Shown here piece by piece: positions 37,159 through 44,741 of a DNA stretch of 64,000 bases. The DNA comes from Thiomicrorhabdus chilensis DSM 12352 (lineage in GTDB: Bacteria > Pseudomonadota > Gammaproteobacteria > Thiomicrospirales > Thiomicrospiraceae). Within the stretch, counting starts at the first letter, position 1. The number at the start of each line of letters is the position of its first letter. The stretch spans positions 559,079-623,078 of the forward strand of contig NZ_KI519609.1 of assembly GCF_000483485.1 (NCBI RefSeq). Reading direction: 5' to 3'. The notes beneath the pieces are model-generated. The model was not told the origin of the DNA and searched no databases. It saw only the letters and a list, made by a program, of their open reading frames with translations. The position numbers were made by a program, and so were the translations under genes.

Positions 37159-37828
37159 TTTGCTCAATGATATCCATGAAGAGGATGTCGCCAATTTCCT
37201 GAACCGTAACCGTGAATTCTTCCATGTGTTTCCCAATCTTTTGGATGAGTTGAGCATTCCGCATCCCGAGACCGGCAAGGCGGTTTCCCTGTTGGAGCGC
37301 CAGATTTACCAATTGCGCAAACAGCGTGATGAACTGCAGGTGGAAGTCGATACTTTGATTAATATCGCCGGTGAAAACGGCCAGCTGTTTCATAAGGTTA
37401 AGGAGTTCACCAAAAGCTTGATGGCGTGCCGGACTGAGCAGGCGGCGGTGAACTGCATCATCCAAGAGATGAACCAGCGCTTTGACGTCGAGGAGGTCGC
37501 CTTGGTTTCCTGGGAGGTGCCAAGTCAAAGTTTGCATGGCATCACTCAACTGGGTATCAGTCAGACCTGGGTGGAAACGCTTAAAGCGACTTTGCAGCCC
37601 CAAGAGCCTGCTTGCGGATTACTTGAGGACGAATGGCAAAAAGGTTTGTTTCACAGTCATGAACCGATGCAATCGGTATGTTTGCTGCCACTGGGTGAAA
37701 AGCGGGTCTGGGGTGTGCTTGCATTGGGCAGCACCACCGATCGCTTTCATCCGAACCTGGGCACCTATTTCTTGAAAATCATGGCAGAGATGGTCACGGC
37801 ACGCCTATGTCACCTTTTCAATGATTGA
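37151..37828 (+). CDS. DUF484 (GAF-like) protein
   Basis: 225 residues: N-terminal helix block VANFLNRNREFFHVFPNLL, a coiled region (LLERQIYQLRKQRDELQVEV), then a GAF-like domain ending FLKIMAEMVTARLCHL. The family sits between dapF and xerC in most gammaproteobacteria; its function is unknown. Start ATG at 37151 overlaps the dapF stop by 8 nt and has GAGGGG upstream. Confidence 0.9.
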   Translation: MSSLLNDIHEEDVANFLNRNREFFHVFPNLLDELSIPHPETGKAVSLLERQIYQLRKQRDELQVEVDTLINIAGENGQLFHKVKEFTKSLMACRTEQAAVNCIIQEMNQRFDVEEVALVSWEVPSQSLHGITQLGISQTWVETLKATLQPQEPACGLLEDEWQKGLFHSHEPMQSVCLLPLGEKRVWGVLALGSTTDRFHPNLGTYFLKIMAEMVTARLCHLFND

Positions 37829-37846
37829 AAAGACACGGGGCTCCAA

Positions 37847-38782
37847 ATGCAGGCGTTGAAACAGTTTTTACACAGTTTGTCGGTGCAAAACCGATCTGCG
37901 CACACGATTTCAAACTACCGGCGTGATGTGGAGATGTTTTTGGCGTTTTATCTGACCGGAGAAACCGAGGTCAAACGCACAGGAGAACAAGCCGAGCGGT
38001 TAAGTCAGTTCAACGGTTGGTCGACGATTCCTTCAGACGCCATACGTTCGTTTTTGGGCGACCGGGTGCAGCAAGGCATCAGCGCGCGTACTTTGGCCCG
38101 CCAACTTTCCGCCATCCGCTCGTTTTATGATTTTTTGCTGTTGGAGGACAAGGTCACAAAAAATCCGGCAAAGGGAATCAGAGCCCCCAAACAACCCCAG
38201 CCTTTACCTAAAAGTCTTGATGTGGATTGGACCCGTAAACTATTGGAACAGCCATTGAATAGTTGGCAAGATGTGCGCGATCAGGCAATTTTTGAACTGC
38301 TCTATTCGGCAGGCCTGCGTGTTTCCGAATGCACTGACCTGGATTTGACGCCCGGCCTGGATCAGCTCGATTCTGGCTGGGTGAGGGTAATGGGGAAAGG
38401 CCAGAAGGCGCGATTGGCTCCGGTGGGTTCCAAGGCTCAGGAGGCGATTCATCATTGGTTGGATATCCGCAAAGATTACGCCCAAGCCGACGAGCGGTCG
38501 GTATTCGTAAACCGTCAGGGTGAGCGTTTAAGTGTGCGCAGTGTGCAAAAACGCCTCGATCAACGCACACTTCAAGCCGGTCTGCCCACCAAAATGTCGC
38601 CGCATCGTTTGCGTCATGCCTGCGCCACCCATGTGTTGGAATCCAGTGGCGACTTGCGCGCTGTACAGGAGATGCTTGGTCACGCCAACCTTTCGACTAC
38701 ACAAATCTACACCAAACTTGACCTACAGCACCTCGCCCAGGTTTACGACCAGGCGCATCCCCGAGCCAAAAAAGGCAAATAG
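37847..38782 (+). CDS. xerC: Site-specific tyrosine recombinase XerC
   Basis: 311 residues. With XerD it resolves chromosome dimers at dif. The catalytic residues are visible: Arg in LLYSAGLRVSE, His-x-x-Arg in SPHRLRHACATHVLE, His in EMLGHANLSTTQ and Tyr in IYTKLD. The N-terminal SAM-like domain spans about 1-100. The last codons read GGC AAA TAG. The final G of the TAG is the first base of an inserted inverted-repeat element (see 38782-38941). Confidence 0.97.
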   Translation: MQALKQFLHSLSVQNRSAHTISNYRRDVEMFLAFYLTGETEVKRTGEQAERLSQFNGWSTIPSDAIRSFLGDRVQQGISARTLARQLSAIRSFYDFLLLEDKVTKNPAKGIRAPKQPQPLPKSLDVDWTRKLLEQPLNSWQDVRDQAIFELLYSAGLRVSECTDLDLTPGLDQLDSGWVRVMGKGQKARLAPVGSKAQEAIHHWLDIRKDYAQADERSVFVNRQGERLSVRSVQKRLDQRTLQAGLPTKMSPHRLRHACATHVLESSGDLRAVQEMLGHANLSTTQIYTKLDLQHLAQVYDQAHPRAKKGK

Positions 38783-38941
38783 AGAGCTTTGCACGAGGTG
38801 AATCCACAGCTAAAAATGGCTAAAATTCGTCTACTCTGCGTTGAAAAACTTGCCAATAGCTGGCTATTGACTGCGTTTTTCGCCTCAATCAACCAATTTT
38901 TTCCTCATTTTTCTTTCGCGCCCCACTCGTGCAAAGCTCTC
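38782..38941. mobile_element. Non-autonomous inverted-repeat element (MITE-like) at the xerC stop codon
   Basis: 160 bp with perfect 16-bp terminal inverted repeats, GAGAGCTTTGCACGAG (38782-38797) and its complement (38926-38941). It is flanked by a 5-bp direct repeat AAATA (38777-38781 and 38942-38946), the footprint of transposition. Inside are further pairings (CAATAGC/GCTATTG at 38854-38869; GCG..AAAAAC with GTTTTTCGC). No ORF is present, so a transposase must act from elsewhere. The empty site would read AAATAAGAT, so the original xerC stop was TAA. Confidence 0.85.
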
Positions 38942-39075
38942 AAATAAGATTTTTAGCTTAAATTTAGTCTTTAAAATTCATTGTCTTAGTTAATTTTTTA
39001 GGTTTGATCGGTCTTTTATTGGATTTTTAAATATGTTAAATTGCGTATTAGGTTTATCCAAAGAGAGGGTAGGTT

Positions 39076-39597
39076 ATGCGCAAGACTCAGTCTGGATTCA
39101 CTCTGGTGGAGTTGGCGATGGTTTTGGTGATTGTGTCGCTGTTGTTGGGGTCGGTTATCAAGGTACGTTCGATGATTGACAACGGCCGCATCAAAGCCGA
39201 TATCAAGGCGCTTAAGGAATTTTGGGTGATGTCGATGCTCTATCGTGACCGCTATCACCGTTTGCCTGGCGAAGACCTAAATCATCCTGGACGGTTTAAA
39301 ACCGTTCTGTCTACGGATTCAGCGGCCAGTGAAGGTCTGTTTTACGATTTGCATCAGGCCGGTTTTGCCAAAATGCTGTCGCCGAAACCGGCAATCGGTT
39401 CGGCATTCAAAGCCACATGGGGTGGCAGCAGTGGCGCTAACTACGGATTGATTGCCGGTCAAAATCAAGTCTGCATTACCCAGATCGAGGTCGACCTCGC
39501 CGAATCGATTGAAAGACAGTTGGACGAAGGCGATCGCTCTCAAGGCGATGTTGAATACACCTTGAACGGCTCACAGCTTTGTATGGCTATGAACTGA
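39076..39597 (+). CDS. Orphan type IV pilin-like / pseudopilin protein
   Basis: 173 residues beginning with a short leader and QSGFTLVELAMVLVIVSLLLG, a class III prepilin signal cut before Phe. The globular part holds RDRYHRLPGEDLNHPG and two cysteines (VCITQ and LCMAMN) that may pair. Length and tail fit minor pilins of type IV pili or T2SS, but it lies far from the gsp operon. AGAGAGGG precedes the ATG. A MITE-like element lies just upstream, so the gene may be a late arrival between xerC and hslV. Confidence 0.8.
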   Translation: MRKTQSGFTLVELAMVLVIVSLLLGSVIKVRSMIDNGRIKADIKALKEFWVMSMLYRDRYHRLPGEDLNHPGRFKTVLSTDSAASEGLFYDLHQAGFAKMLSPKPAIGSAFKATWGGSSGANYGLIAGQNQVCITQIEVDLAESIERQLDEGDRSQGDVEYTLNGSQLCMAMN

Positions 39598-39754
39598 TTG
39601 CTGAAGAAGTAAATCCGTCACGGCGTTGCTTCCTATCAGGTTTTAAACCAGCAGGCCTGTCTATTTTCTGTGATGGCACTTGGGTAAATGTTTTATCTCT
39701 TGTCAGGTTTTCATTTAGAATAGCGTGCATTACGCAAGACAAAAGGATTGGACT

Positions 39755-40297
39755 ATGTCATTTAGAGGAACAACGATTTTATGTGCAAAACGCCATGGCG
39801 AAATGGTGATTGGTGGTGATGGACAGGTTACCCTGGGTCATGTCGTCATGAAAGGCAATGCGCGTAAGGTTCGCCGTCTCTATAACGGACAGGTTTTGGC
39901 GGGTTTCGCCGGAGCGACCGCGGATGCCTTTACCCTGTTTGAACGTTTTGAAGGACGTTTGCAGACACATAATGGTCAGCTGATGCGTGCTGCTGTGGAG
40001 ATGGCCAAGGATTGGCGCACCGACCGCGCATTGCGCAAACTTGAAGCGATGATGCTGGTGGCGGATGAAGAGAACATGTTGTTGATCTCCGGTACCGGGG
40101 ATGTCATTGAACCGCAGGACGATTTTATCGCCATCGGCTCGGGTGGCAGTTACGCACACTCGGCCGCCCAGGCGTTGATGGAAAATACTGAACTGTCCGC
40201 TCTGGATGTGGTGGAGAAGTCCCTGCATATTGCGGCGGACTTGTGTATCTATACCAATCATAATTTGACCATTGAGTCGCTGGGTTCTAAAAAATAG
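39755..40297 (+). CDS. hslV: HslV, peptidase of the HslVU protease
   Basis: 180 residues. Threonine peptidase of the bacterial proteasome-like complex. The N-terminal processing site is [11 protein letters not shown], where the exposed Thr is the nucleophile; the proteasome beta-type signature [14 protein letters not shown] is intact. Start ATG 39755 with AAGGA upstream is preferred over a start 30 nt earlier. Its partner hslU is on the opposite strand at 34863-36182. A sigma-32 site upstream is not evident. Confidence 0.96.
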   Translation: MSFRGTTILCAKRHGEMVIGGDGQVTLGHVVMKGNARKVRRLYNGQVLAGFAGATADAFTLFERFEGRLQTHNGQLMRAAVEMAKDWRTDRALRKLEAMMLVADEENMLLISGTGDVIEPQDDFIAIGSGGSYAHSAAQALMENTELSALDVVEKSLHIAADLCIYTNHNLTIESLGSKK

Positions 40298-40331
40298 AAC
40301 CCAGAAACCATAATACTTTAGGAGTTTAAGC

Positions 40332-40895
40332 ATGGAAAACAAACCTGTGGAACCTTGTTCAACCGAAGAGCACAAGCCGAGTAAGGCGGAAGTCTATTTT
40401 GAAGCGGCTTTGTGGAATAGCCGTTTTGTGGTGTTGGTCGCCGTCATCGCCAGCTTGATCACCGCCTTTGGGGTCTTTTACCTGACTTCGGTGGACATCT
40501 TCTATACGATTTCGCATCTGACCCATTACCACGAGTTGGACGACGCTGGACGCGCTATGCTAAAAGCGCAAACGGTCGCGCATGTGGTCGGGTCGGTCGA
40601 CGGCTTCTTGTTGGGCGCAATCCTGTTGATTTTCTCTTTGGGTCTGTACGAACTCTTTATTTCCAAAATCGACATTGCCGGCACCAAACACGGAGCCAGC
40701 AATATTTTGTTTATCAACTCGCTGGATGACTTGAAAGACCGTTTGGCCAAAGTGATTGTGCTGATTCTGATCGTAATGTTTTTCGAACAGGCCATTTTCC
40801 TCAAGCCGACCGAGCCGCTGGAGTTGTTGTATTACTCCTTGGCAATCATGCTGGTGGCTCTGGCTTTGTACCTTTCTCATAAAGCCTACCACTAA
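40332..40895 (+). CDS. YqhA/UPF0114 family inner-membrane protein
   Basis: 187 residues with four hydrophobic spans (FVVLVAVIASLITAFGVFYL; FLLGAILLIFSLGLYELFI; VIVLILIVMFFEQAIFL; YYSLAIMLVALALYL) and the family core ELFISKIDIA. Function unknown. Start has AGGAG upstream, and the gene is 35 nt behind hslV, so probably co-transcribed. A strong terminator follows. Confidence 0.88.
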   Translation: MENKPVEPCSTEEHKPSKAEVYFEAALWNSRFVVLVAVIASLITAFGVFYLTSVDIFYTISHLTHYHELDDAGRAMLKAQTVAHVVGSVDGFLLGAILLIFSLGLYELFISKIDIAGTKHGASNILFINSLDDLKDRLAKVIVLILIVMFFEQAIFLKPTEPLELLYYSLAIMLVALALYLSHKAYH

Positions 40896-40920
40896 CCGGC
40901 TCGATTGACCGAGTTTCTAT

Positions 40921-40944
40921 AAGCCCCTTGAATGGGGCTTTTTT
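40921..40944 (+). terminator. Rho-independent terminator after yqhA
   Basis: AAGCCCC, a six-base loop (TTGAAT), GGGGCTT and a run of six T in total. It ends the dapF-yqhA rightward block and separates it from the toxin-antitoxin region. Confidence 0.9.
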
Positions 40945-41116
40945 AATGCCTGTCGAATAAGACATTGTTGTTCACCAATTATATCGTTTTCGGGTTGTAA
41001 ATATTCGATGCTAAAGGGAGCGCTTAAACCCAAAATGTTTTATCCATTAAACTTTATGTACAATCTGCTGTACATGTAGGATAATGGCATTTTAATTCAA
41101 TATTAGGGGTACCCTA

Positions 41117-41371
41117 ATGCAAGTCGTAAGCTATACCGATGCTAGGAACAGTTTAAAAACCGTTTTAGATTCCGTTGTTGAAAATGCCGATTTCACCATT
41201 ATCACGCGCAGAGATGCCGAAAACGCCGTTGTCATGTCCCAAGATTACTTTGATAGTTTGATGGAGACGGTACACTTACTGAAATCCCCAGCTAATGCTG
41301 CCCACCTGAAGGAATCGATTGAACAGTACCGTTCAGGAAAAATGATTCAAAAAGGGCTCATTGATGATTGA
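41117..41371 (+). CDS. YefM/Phd family antitoxin
   Basis: 84 residues: YTDARNSLKTVLDSVVE and IITRRDAENAVVMSQDYFDSL match Phd/YefM antitoxins that bind DNA through the N-terminus and neutralise a RelE-fold toxin through the C-terminus. AGGGG precedes the ATG. The stop overlaps the toxin start by 8 nt, as is usual in such operons. Confidence 0.93.
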   Translation: MQVVSYTDARNSLKTVLDSVVENADFTIITRRDAENAVVMSQDYFDSLMETVHLLKSPANAAHLKESIEQYRSGKMIQKGLIDD

Positions 41372-41624
41372 GCTACTGGCTTGGACTGAGAAAGCTTGGA
41401 TTGATTATGAGTATTGGCAAACACAAGATAAAAAGACTTTGAAGCGGATAAATAAACTCATTCGAGACATTATGCGTTCTCCATCTGAGGGAATAGGCAA
41501 GCCTGAACCGCTCAAAGAAAACCTTTCTGGGCTTTGGTCAAGGCGTATTGATGAAACTAATCGGTTGGTCTATGCGATAGATAGCAGTCAAATAACCATT
41601 ATCTCTTGCCGCTATCATTATTAG
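41364..41624 (+). CDS. YoeB family mRNA interferase toxin
   Basis: 86 residues of the RelE superfamily. YoeB cuts mRNA on the ribosome. Signature regions are AWIDYEYWQTQDKKTLKRI and GKPEPLKENLSGLWSRRI, with the C-terminal RLVYAIDSSQITIISCRYHY carrying the catalytic His/Tyr. The gene is full length, so probably functional with the antitoxin just upstream. Confidence 0.94.
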   Translation: MIELLAWTEKAWIDYEYWQTQDKKTLKRINKLIRDIMRSPSEGIGKPEPLKENLSGLWSRRIDETNRLVYAIDSSQITIISCRYHY

Positions 41625-41635
41625 AATTAGCTGGT

Positions 41636-41824
41636 TTAATCCAGAATTGATTGGATTTCATGCATTAACTTTGGGAGCACGCCGCTGTTTTTCTCAAAGG
41701 CTTGCTGCGCTTTCTTTCCTTGCGAAATTTGTTTTTCTGGATTGTTTGCAAAGTCGATTAAGGTGTCTGCAGGCGTATTGCTATTTTCGACAACGTTCAG
41801 GGCATCATCCTGAATGAAGGTCTG
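41636..41824 (-). pseudogene. 3' fragment of a second waaA allele
   Basis: About 63 codons matching the C-terminus of the intact waaA at 50290-51642, including its own stop (TAA at 41636-41638). 173 bp (41652-41824) align without gaps to 50327-50499 with about 12 mismatches (about 93% identity). The encoded tail ends HEIQSILD, versus HEIHAVLESKP in the intact gene. The 5' part is missing: homology stops at 41824, eight bases before the mazF stop. Confidence 0.9.
41652..41824. repeat. Left copy of the 173-bp waaA direct repeat
   Basis: Direct repeat, same orientation as 50327-50499. It marks one end of an 8.5-kb insert (mazF to nnrS). It is a candidate attachment-like junction or a recombination scar. 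Confidence 0.85.
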
Positions 41825-41832
41825 CCCCTTTT

Positions 41833-42183
41833 TTAAACGATTTCTAAGGCACCGATAAGCGGAAGCAGTCTTTGTAACACAGCGTTTAAAACGCCGCTCT
41901 CAGATTGGGTGATGAACTTCGCCTTGCGTTCTTTCCAAGACAGTGTTTGCACCAGACTTGAAGCAACCACTGATGGTTTGCCTAAGTTTTTGAGTGGAAC
42001 CTCGGTTAATCCACCTCGAATGCTTGTACTGATAGGGCAACAAATTAGCAATCCAGTTTGTTGATTATAAGCTTTGCTAGACAGTACAAATGCAGGTCGA
42101 TATTTGCCTATCTCTTTGCCTTTAGTTGGCTCAAAATCCAGCCAAATAATATCTTCTCTATCAGGAATGTAGTGGTCACTCAT
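41833..42183 (-). CDS. MazF/PemK family endoribonuclease toxin
   Basis: 116 residues: REDIIWLDFEPTKGKEIGKY, RPAFVLSSKAYNQQTGLLIC, CPISTSIRGG and ASSLVQTLSWKERK are the conserved MazF/ChpB blocks. The toxin cleaves mRNA at short specific sites. The ATG overlaps the antitoxin stop by 4 nt. The gene abuts the waaA fragment, only 8 nt from its end. Confidence 0.92.
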   Translation of the reverse strand: MSDHYIPDREDIIWLDFEPTKGKEIGKYRPAFVLSSKAYNQQTGLLICCPISTSIRGGLTEVPLKNLGKPSVVASSLVQTLSWKERKAKFITQSESGVLNAVLQRLLPLIGALEIV

Positions 42184-42446
42184 TCAGTCCACTCGCTTTC
42201 CAAAGTAACGGGTACTAAGTCGCTGTGTGCTGTATTAGGATTCAGACCAACAAGCAATTGCTCTTCGGTAAAAGGCAGTGGATTAATGCTTTGCTGTGCT
42301 TTTTTAACGGTAAACCCATCCTCTGAAATTTCTACGGTAACTGGTGTATTTTCCTCAAAATGAGGAATATCTCTCATTAAGCCTGAAACCCTAAGTCCAA
42401 GCCCATTACCCCATTTTTGTATTTTAGTGTCTATTGCAATACTCAT
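42180..42446 (-). CDS. MazE family antitoxin
   Basis: 88 residues with an AbrB-like DNA-binding N-terminus (TKIQKWGNGLGLRVSGLMRD) and a toxin-binding tail (PFTEEQLLVGLNPNTAHSD). ATG at 42446 has AGGGG upstream; a longer frame from 42476 lacks one. Forms an operon with the MazF-like toxin. Confidence 0.9.
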   Translation of the reverse strand: MSIAIDTKIQKWGNGLGLRVSGLMRDIPHFEENTPVTVEISEDGFTVKKAQQSINPLPFTEEQLLVGLNPNTAHSDLVPVTLESEWTE

Positions 42447-42571
42447 AACAACGGCCCCTATAATGTCGGCGTACATCTTTGTTTATACATTGTATAAATG
42501 TTTAATCTGTTAAACAAGTGCTTCTACCAACTTTTGCACAAAACGGGGCAGCATTAAGATTCGTCAAAACG

Positions 42572-42800
42572 GTGACCACTCCCCGCCCGTCGCCTAAAGG
42601 CTATGGGCGAGGCTTCTTGTTTCAACGTCCATAACAATCAAATTAATGATTGAATTACACAGACTCCGCAAGCGAAAACGACAGTCCAGCCGCTTTAAGT
42701 TCAATCATGCCTTGCTTTAAATGGTTGATTGCCGCATTGACATCACGATGATGGCGAGTTGAACAACTCGGACATAACCATTCACGGATATTTAGTGGCA
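42572..42800 (-). ncRNA. Putative TnpB guide RNA (omega/reRNA)
   Basis: In IS200/IS605 elements the 3' end of tnpB and the adjacent right end encode the RNA that guides TnpB, with the guide taken from flanking DNA. Here that would be the minus strand across the tnpB 3' end and the hairpin near 42585-42615, with a guide beginning CGTTTTGACGAATC at about 42571 and running to lower coordinates. Boundaries are inferred, not seen. Confidence 0.45.
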
Positions 42801-43794
42801 TTTCATCCATCTTATGACCACAGCATGAGCAGGTTTTAGAGCCTGCAAACCACTGCGAAAGCTTGTGCAGATAATGACCTTTGGCTTTTGCCTTATATTC
42901 CAGTTTGGAAATAAAACTATTCCATGCGGCATCACCGATTGCTTTAGCAAGATGTTTATTTTTCATCATATTCGAGGATTTCAACGTCTCGACAATGACC
43001 GCTTGGTTTTCGTCAACCAGTGTGCGAGAGAGTTTATGCTGAAAATCGTTGCGAATATTTCTGAGTTTTTCGTGAGCATTTGCCAGTACTCTTCGTGCTT
43101 TTGCACGATTGGCTGACCCCTTTTTCTTGCGTGACAACTGGCGCTGTTTACGCTTTAAGTTTCGTTCTGCACTTCTCAAATGGCGAGGATTTACCTCAAC
43201 GTGACCATTTGAAGCAGTGAAGAAGTCCGTTAAACCCAAGTCCAGCCCAACGGCTGTTTTGATTGTTTGGACGGGTGCGGGTAGAGCAACACCTTCTTCT
43301 ATCAAGATTGAAGCGTAATATTTGCCATTGGTTGTTTTTGATAACGTAATGCTTTTGACTTGGCCTTGGATATCACGATGGATTTTTGCTGGAATCGGTT
43401 GGCATTTAGGAATCTTAATCCAATCATCACCGACTGAAACATTGGTGCAGTGGTAGCTAGATTGCTTGCCATACTTGGATTTGAACCTTGGATAACGAGA
43501 CTTTAATTTTGGATTAAAGAAGTTTTGAAACGCTTTATCAAGTTGAATAACTCCTTGCTGCAATGCAATCGAGTCGTACTGCTTGAGCCATTGATATTTA
43601 CGTGATTTTTTCGCTTTTGACAATAACGGCTTAATGTCCTTTAGTGGTTTTAAGCTAACACCTTTGACCTTATAGAAATGTGACTGAATCGCCAAACCTC
43701 GATTAAAAGCAAAACGTACCGCCCCAAACTGAGCATTTAAAAACTCAATCTGTTCTTTGGTTGGGTAAATTCTGACTTTCGTTGCTTTTAACAT
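42655..43794 (-). CDS. tnpB: TnpB RNA-guided endonuclease (IS200/IS605 OrfB)
   Basis: 379 residues. Cas12-ancestor nuclease. RuvC residues appear intact: Asp in VGLDLGLTDFFTA, Glu in VIVETLKSSNM and Asp in HHRDVNAAINHL. The zinc finger (CSCCGHK and CPSC) is complete, so the protein could be active. The usual start MLKATKVRIYP is at 43794; an in-frame GTG at 43815 overlaps the upstream ORF. Confidence 0.93.
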   Translation of the reverse strand: MLKATKVRIYPTKEQIEFLNAQFGAVRFAFNRGLAIQSHFYKVKGVSLKPLKDIKPLLSKAKKSRKYQWLKQYDSIALQQGVIQLDKAFQNFFNPKLKSRYPRFKSKYGKQSSYHCTNVSVGDDWIKIPKCQPIPAKIHRDIQGQVKSITLSKTTNGKYYASILIEEGVALPAPVQTIKTAVGLDLGLTDFFTASNGHVEVNPRHLRSAERNLKRKQRQLSRKKKGSANRAKARRVLANAHEKLRNIRNDFQHKLSRTLVDENQAVIVETLKSSNMMKNKHLAKAIGDAAWNSFISKLEYKAKAKGHYLHKLSQWFAGSKTCSCCGHKMDEMPLNIREWLCPSCSTRHHRDVNAAINHLKQGMIELKAAGLSFSLAESV

Positions 43795-43804
43795 ACGCTT
43801 AATT

Positions 43805-44152
43805 CTATCGTTCACTCATCTGCTCAAGGCCCACCTTAAGAATACCTTGAGCTCTTCTGACCGCTCGAACATATTCAATATCTATAACATCATGATTGCA
43901 ATTACATACTGCATCTTTTAGTTTTTTTGCTGTTTTTTTCTTAGGGAAAATATCAAAATCACTGCTGTTTATCCTCTCTATAAATTCATTGCAAGCCCCT
44001 TGTATATTCTCTCTCGGAGATATTTTAAGGTTTGCAGAATACATATAGCTAGTCAAAGTACCCAAATCAACTCTACCGCAATGCTCGCAAGAGAAAGTAA
44101 CTCCTGGATTTCCCGTTTCTGTAAAACCTTTAATTTTAAACTGATATTGCAT
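43805..44152 (-). CDS. Unknown protein inside the IS element, ahead of tnpB
   Basis: 115 residues; CxxC pair in TFSCEHCGRVDLG and a second cluster CNCNHDVIDIEYV suggest a small metal-binding fold. The C-terminal ends 10 nt before the tnpB ATG at 43794, so the two are probably transcribed together. AGGAAC precedes the start. Most IS605 elements have nothing between tnpA and tnpB. I do not recognise the family. Confidence 0.7.
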   Translation of the reverse strand: MQYQFKIKGFTETGNPGVTFSCEHCGRVDLGTLTSYMYSANLKISPRENIQGACNEFIERINSSDFDIFPKKKTAKKLKDAVCNCNHDVIDIEYVRAVRRAQGILKVGLEQMSER

Positions 44153-44203
44153 TATTCAGTGTTCCTGCTTAATATTCTTCATCTATAAGCTATTAAAGAG
44201 GCA

Positions 44204-44662
44204 TTGTCAAGTGAGTGTACAGGAAAATTATTAAGCGACAATTACCCTGGCCGGTCTAGCGATAATTATCTTAGAAAACATCACAGCGTGTCACATTTAG
44301 TCGTGCATTTGGTTTTTACAACAAAATATAGGAGAAAGTTGCTAGAGAGTTATATGTATCCGCAACTTGAAAATGCTTTTAAGTCATCTTGTGAAAAACT
44401 AGAGTGTGAATTAATGGAGTTTAACGGTGAATCTGACCACGTTCACTTGTTAGTTTCTTACCCACCAAAACTAGCCATTAGCGTGCTGGTAAACAATCTT
44501 AAATCGGTTTCTTCTCGAATGGTACGGCATTTTAACCCACACCTATCTCGCCAAAGCCAATCATCTGCATTATGGTCAAGATCGTACTTTGCGAGTTCAG
44601 CAGGTGGCGCAACGATTGAAACTTTGCGTAAATATGTGGAAAATCAGGCTACGCCTGATTAG
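44204..44662 (+). CDS. tnpA: TnpA, HUH single-strand transposase (IS200 type)
   Basis: About 150 residues. HUH motif SDHVHLLVSYPP, catalytic Tyr in ETLRKYVENQ, and the N-terminal block HLVVHLVFTTKYRRKLL identify an IS200 Y1 transposase. The frame opens with a TTG at 44204; the true start is uncertain. The stop lies in the hairpin at 44642-44660. Confidence 0.9.
   Translation: MSSECTGKLLSDNYPGRSSDNYLRKHHSVSHLVVHLVFTTKYRRKLLESYMYPQLENAFKSSCEKLECELMEFNGESDHVHLLVSYPPKLAISVLVNNLKSVSSRMVRHFNPHLSRQSQSSALWSRSYFASSAGGATIETLRKYVENQATPD
44642..44660. repeat. Hairpin at the tnpA end of the IS element
   Basis: AATCAGGC/GCCTGATT, 8-bp stem, overlapping the tnpA stop. IS200/IS605 transposases recognise such end hairpins, so this is a probable part of the left-end signal; it could also terminate tnpA. 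Confidence 0.6.
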
Positions 44663-44741
44663 CCCTTTCATCCCCACCCGCATTAGGCGAGGGTTTTCGG
44701 GCAGTTTTGCTAAATTCCAACCTCAGTTTGCAAATAGCCAT

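Larger units (their letters stand above)
42572..44700. mobile_element. IS200/IS605-family insertion sequence
   Basis: About 2.1 kb with divergent tnpA (plus) and tnpB (minus) and an extra ORF between them. The tnpB-side end (right end) contains CCCGTCGCC and GGCGAGGC arms around 42585-42615. The tnpA-side end has the hairpin AATCAGGC/GCCTGATT (44642-44660) and a GC-rich second structure to about 44700. Such elements use hairpins rather than terminal inverted repeats. Exact ends are inferred. Confidence 0.65.

Noticed and set aside
42585..42615. CCCGTCGCC..GGCGAGGC hairpin considered as a tnpB-independent terminator or as a REP repeat
   Set aside because: Position beside tnpB and similarity to the other element end fit the IS right end better.
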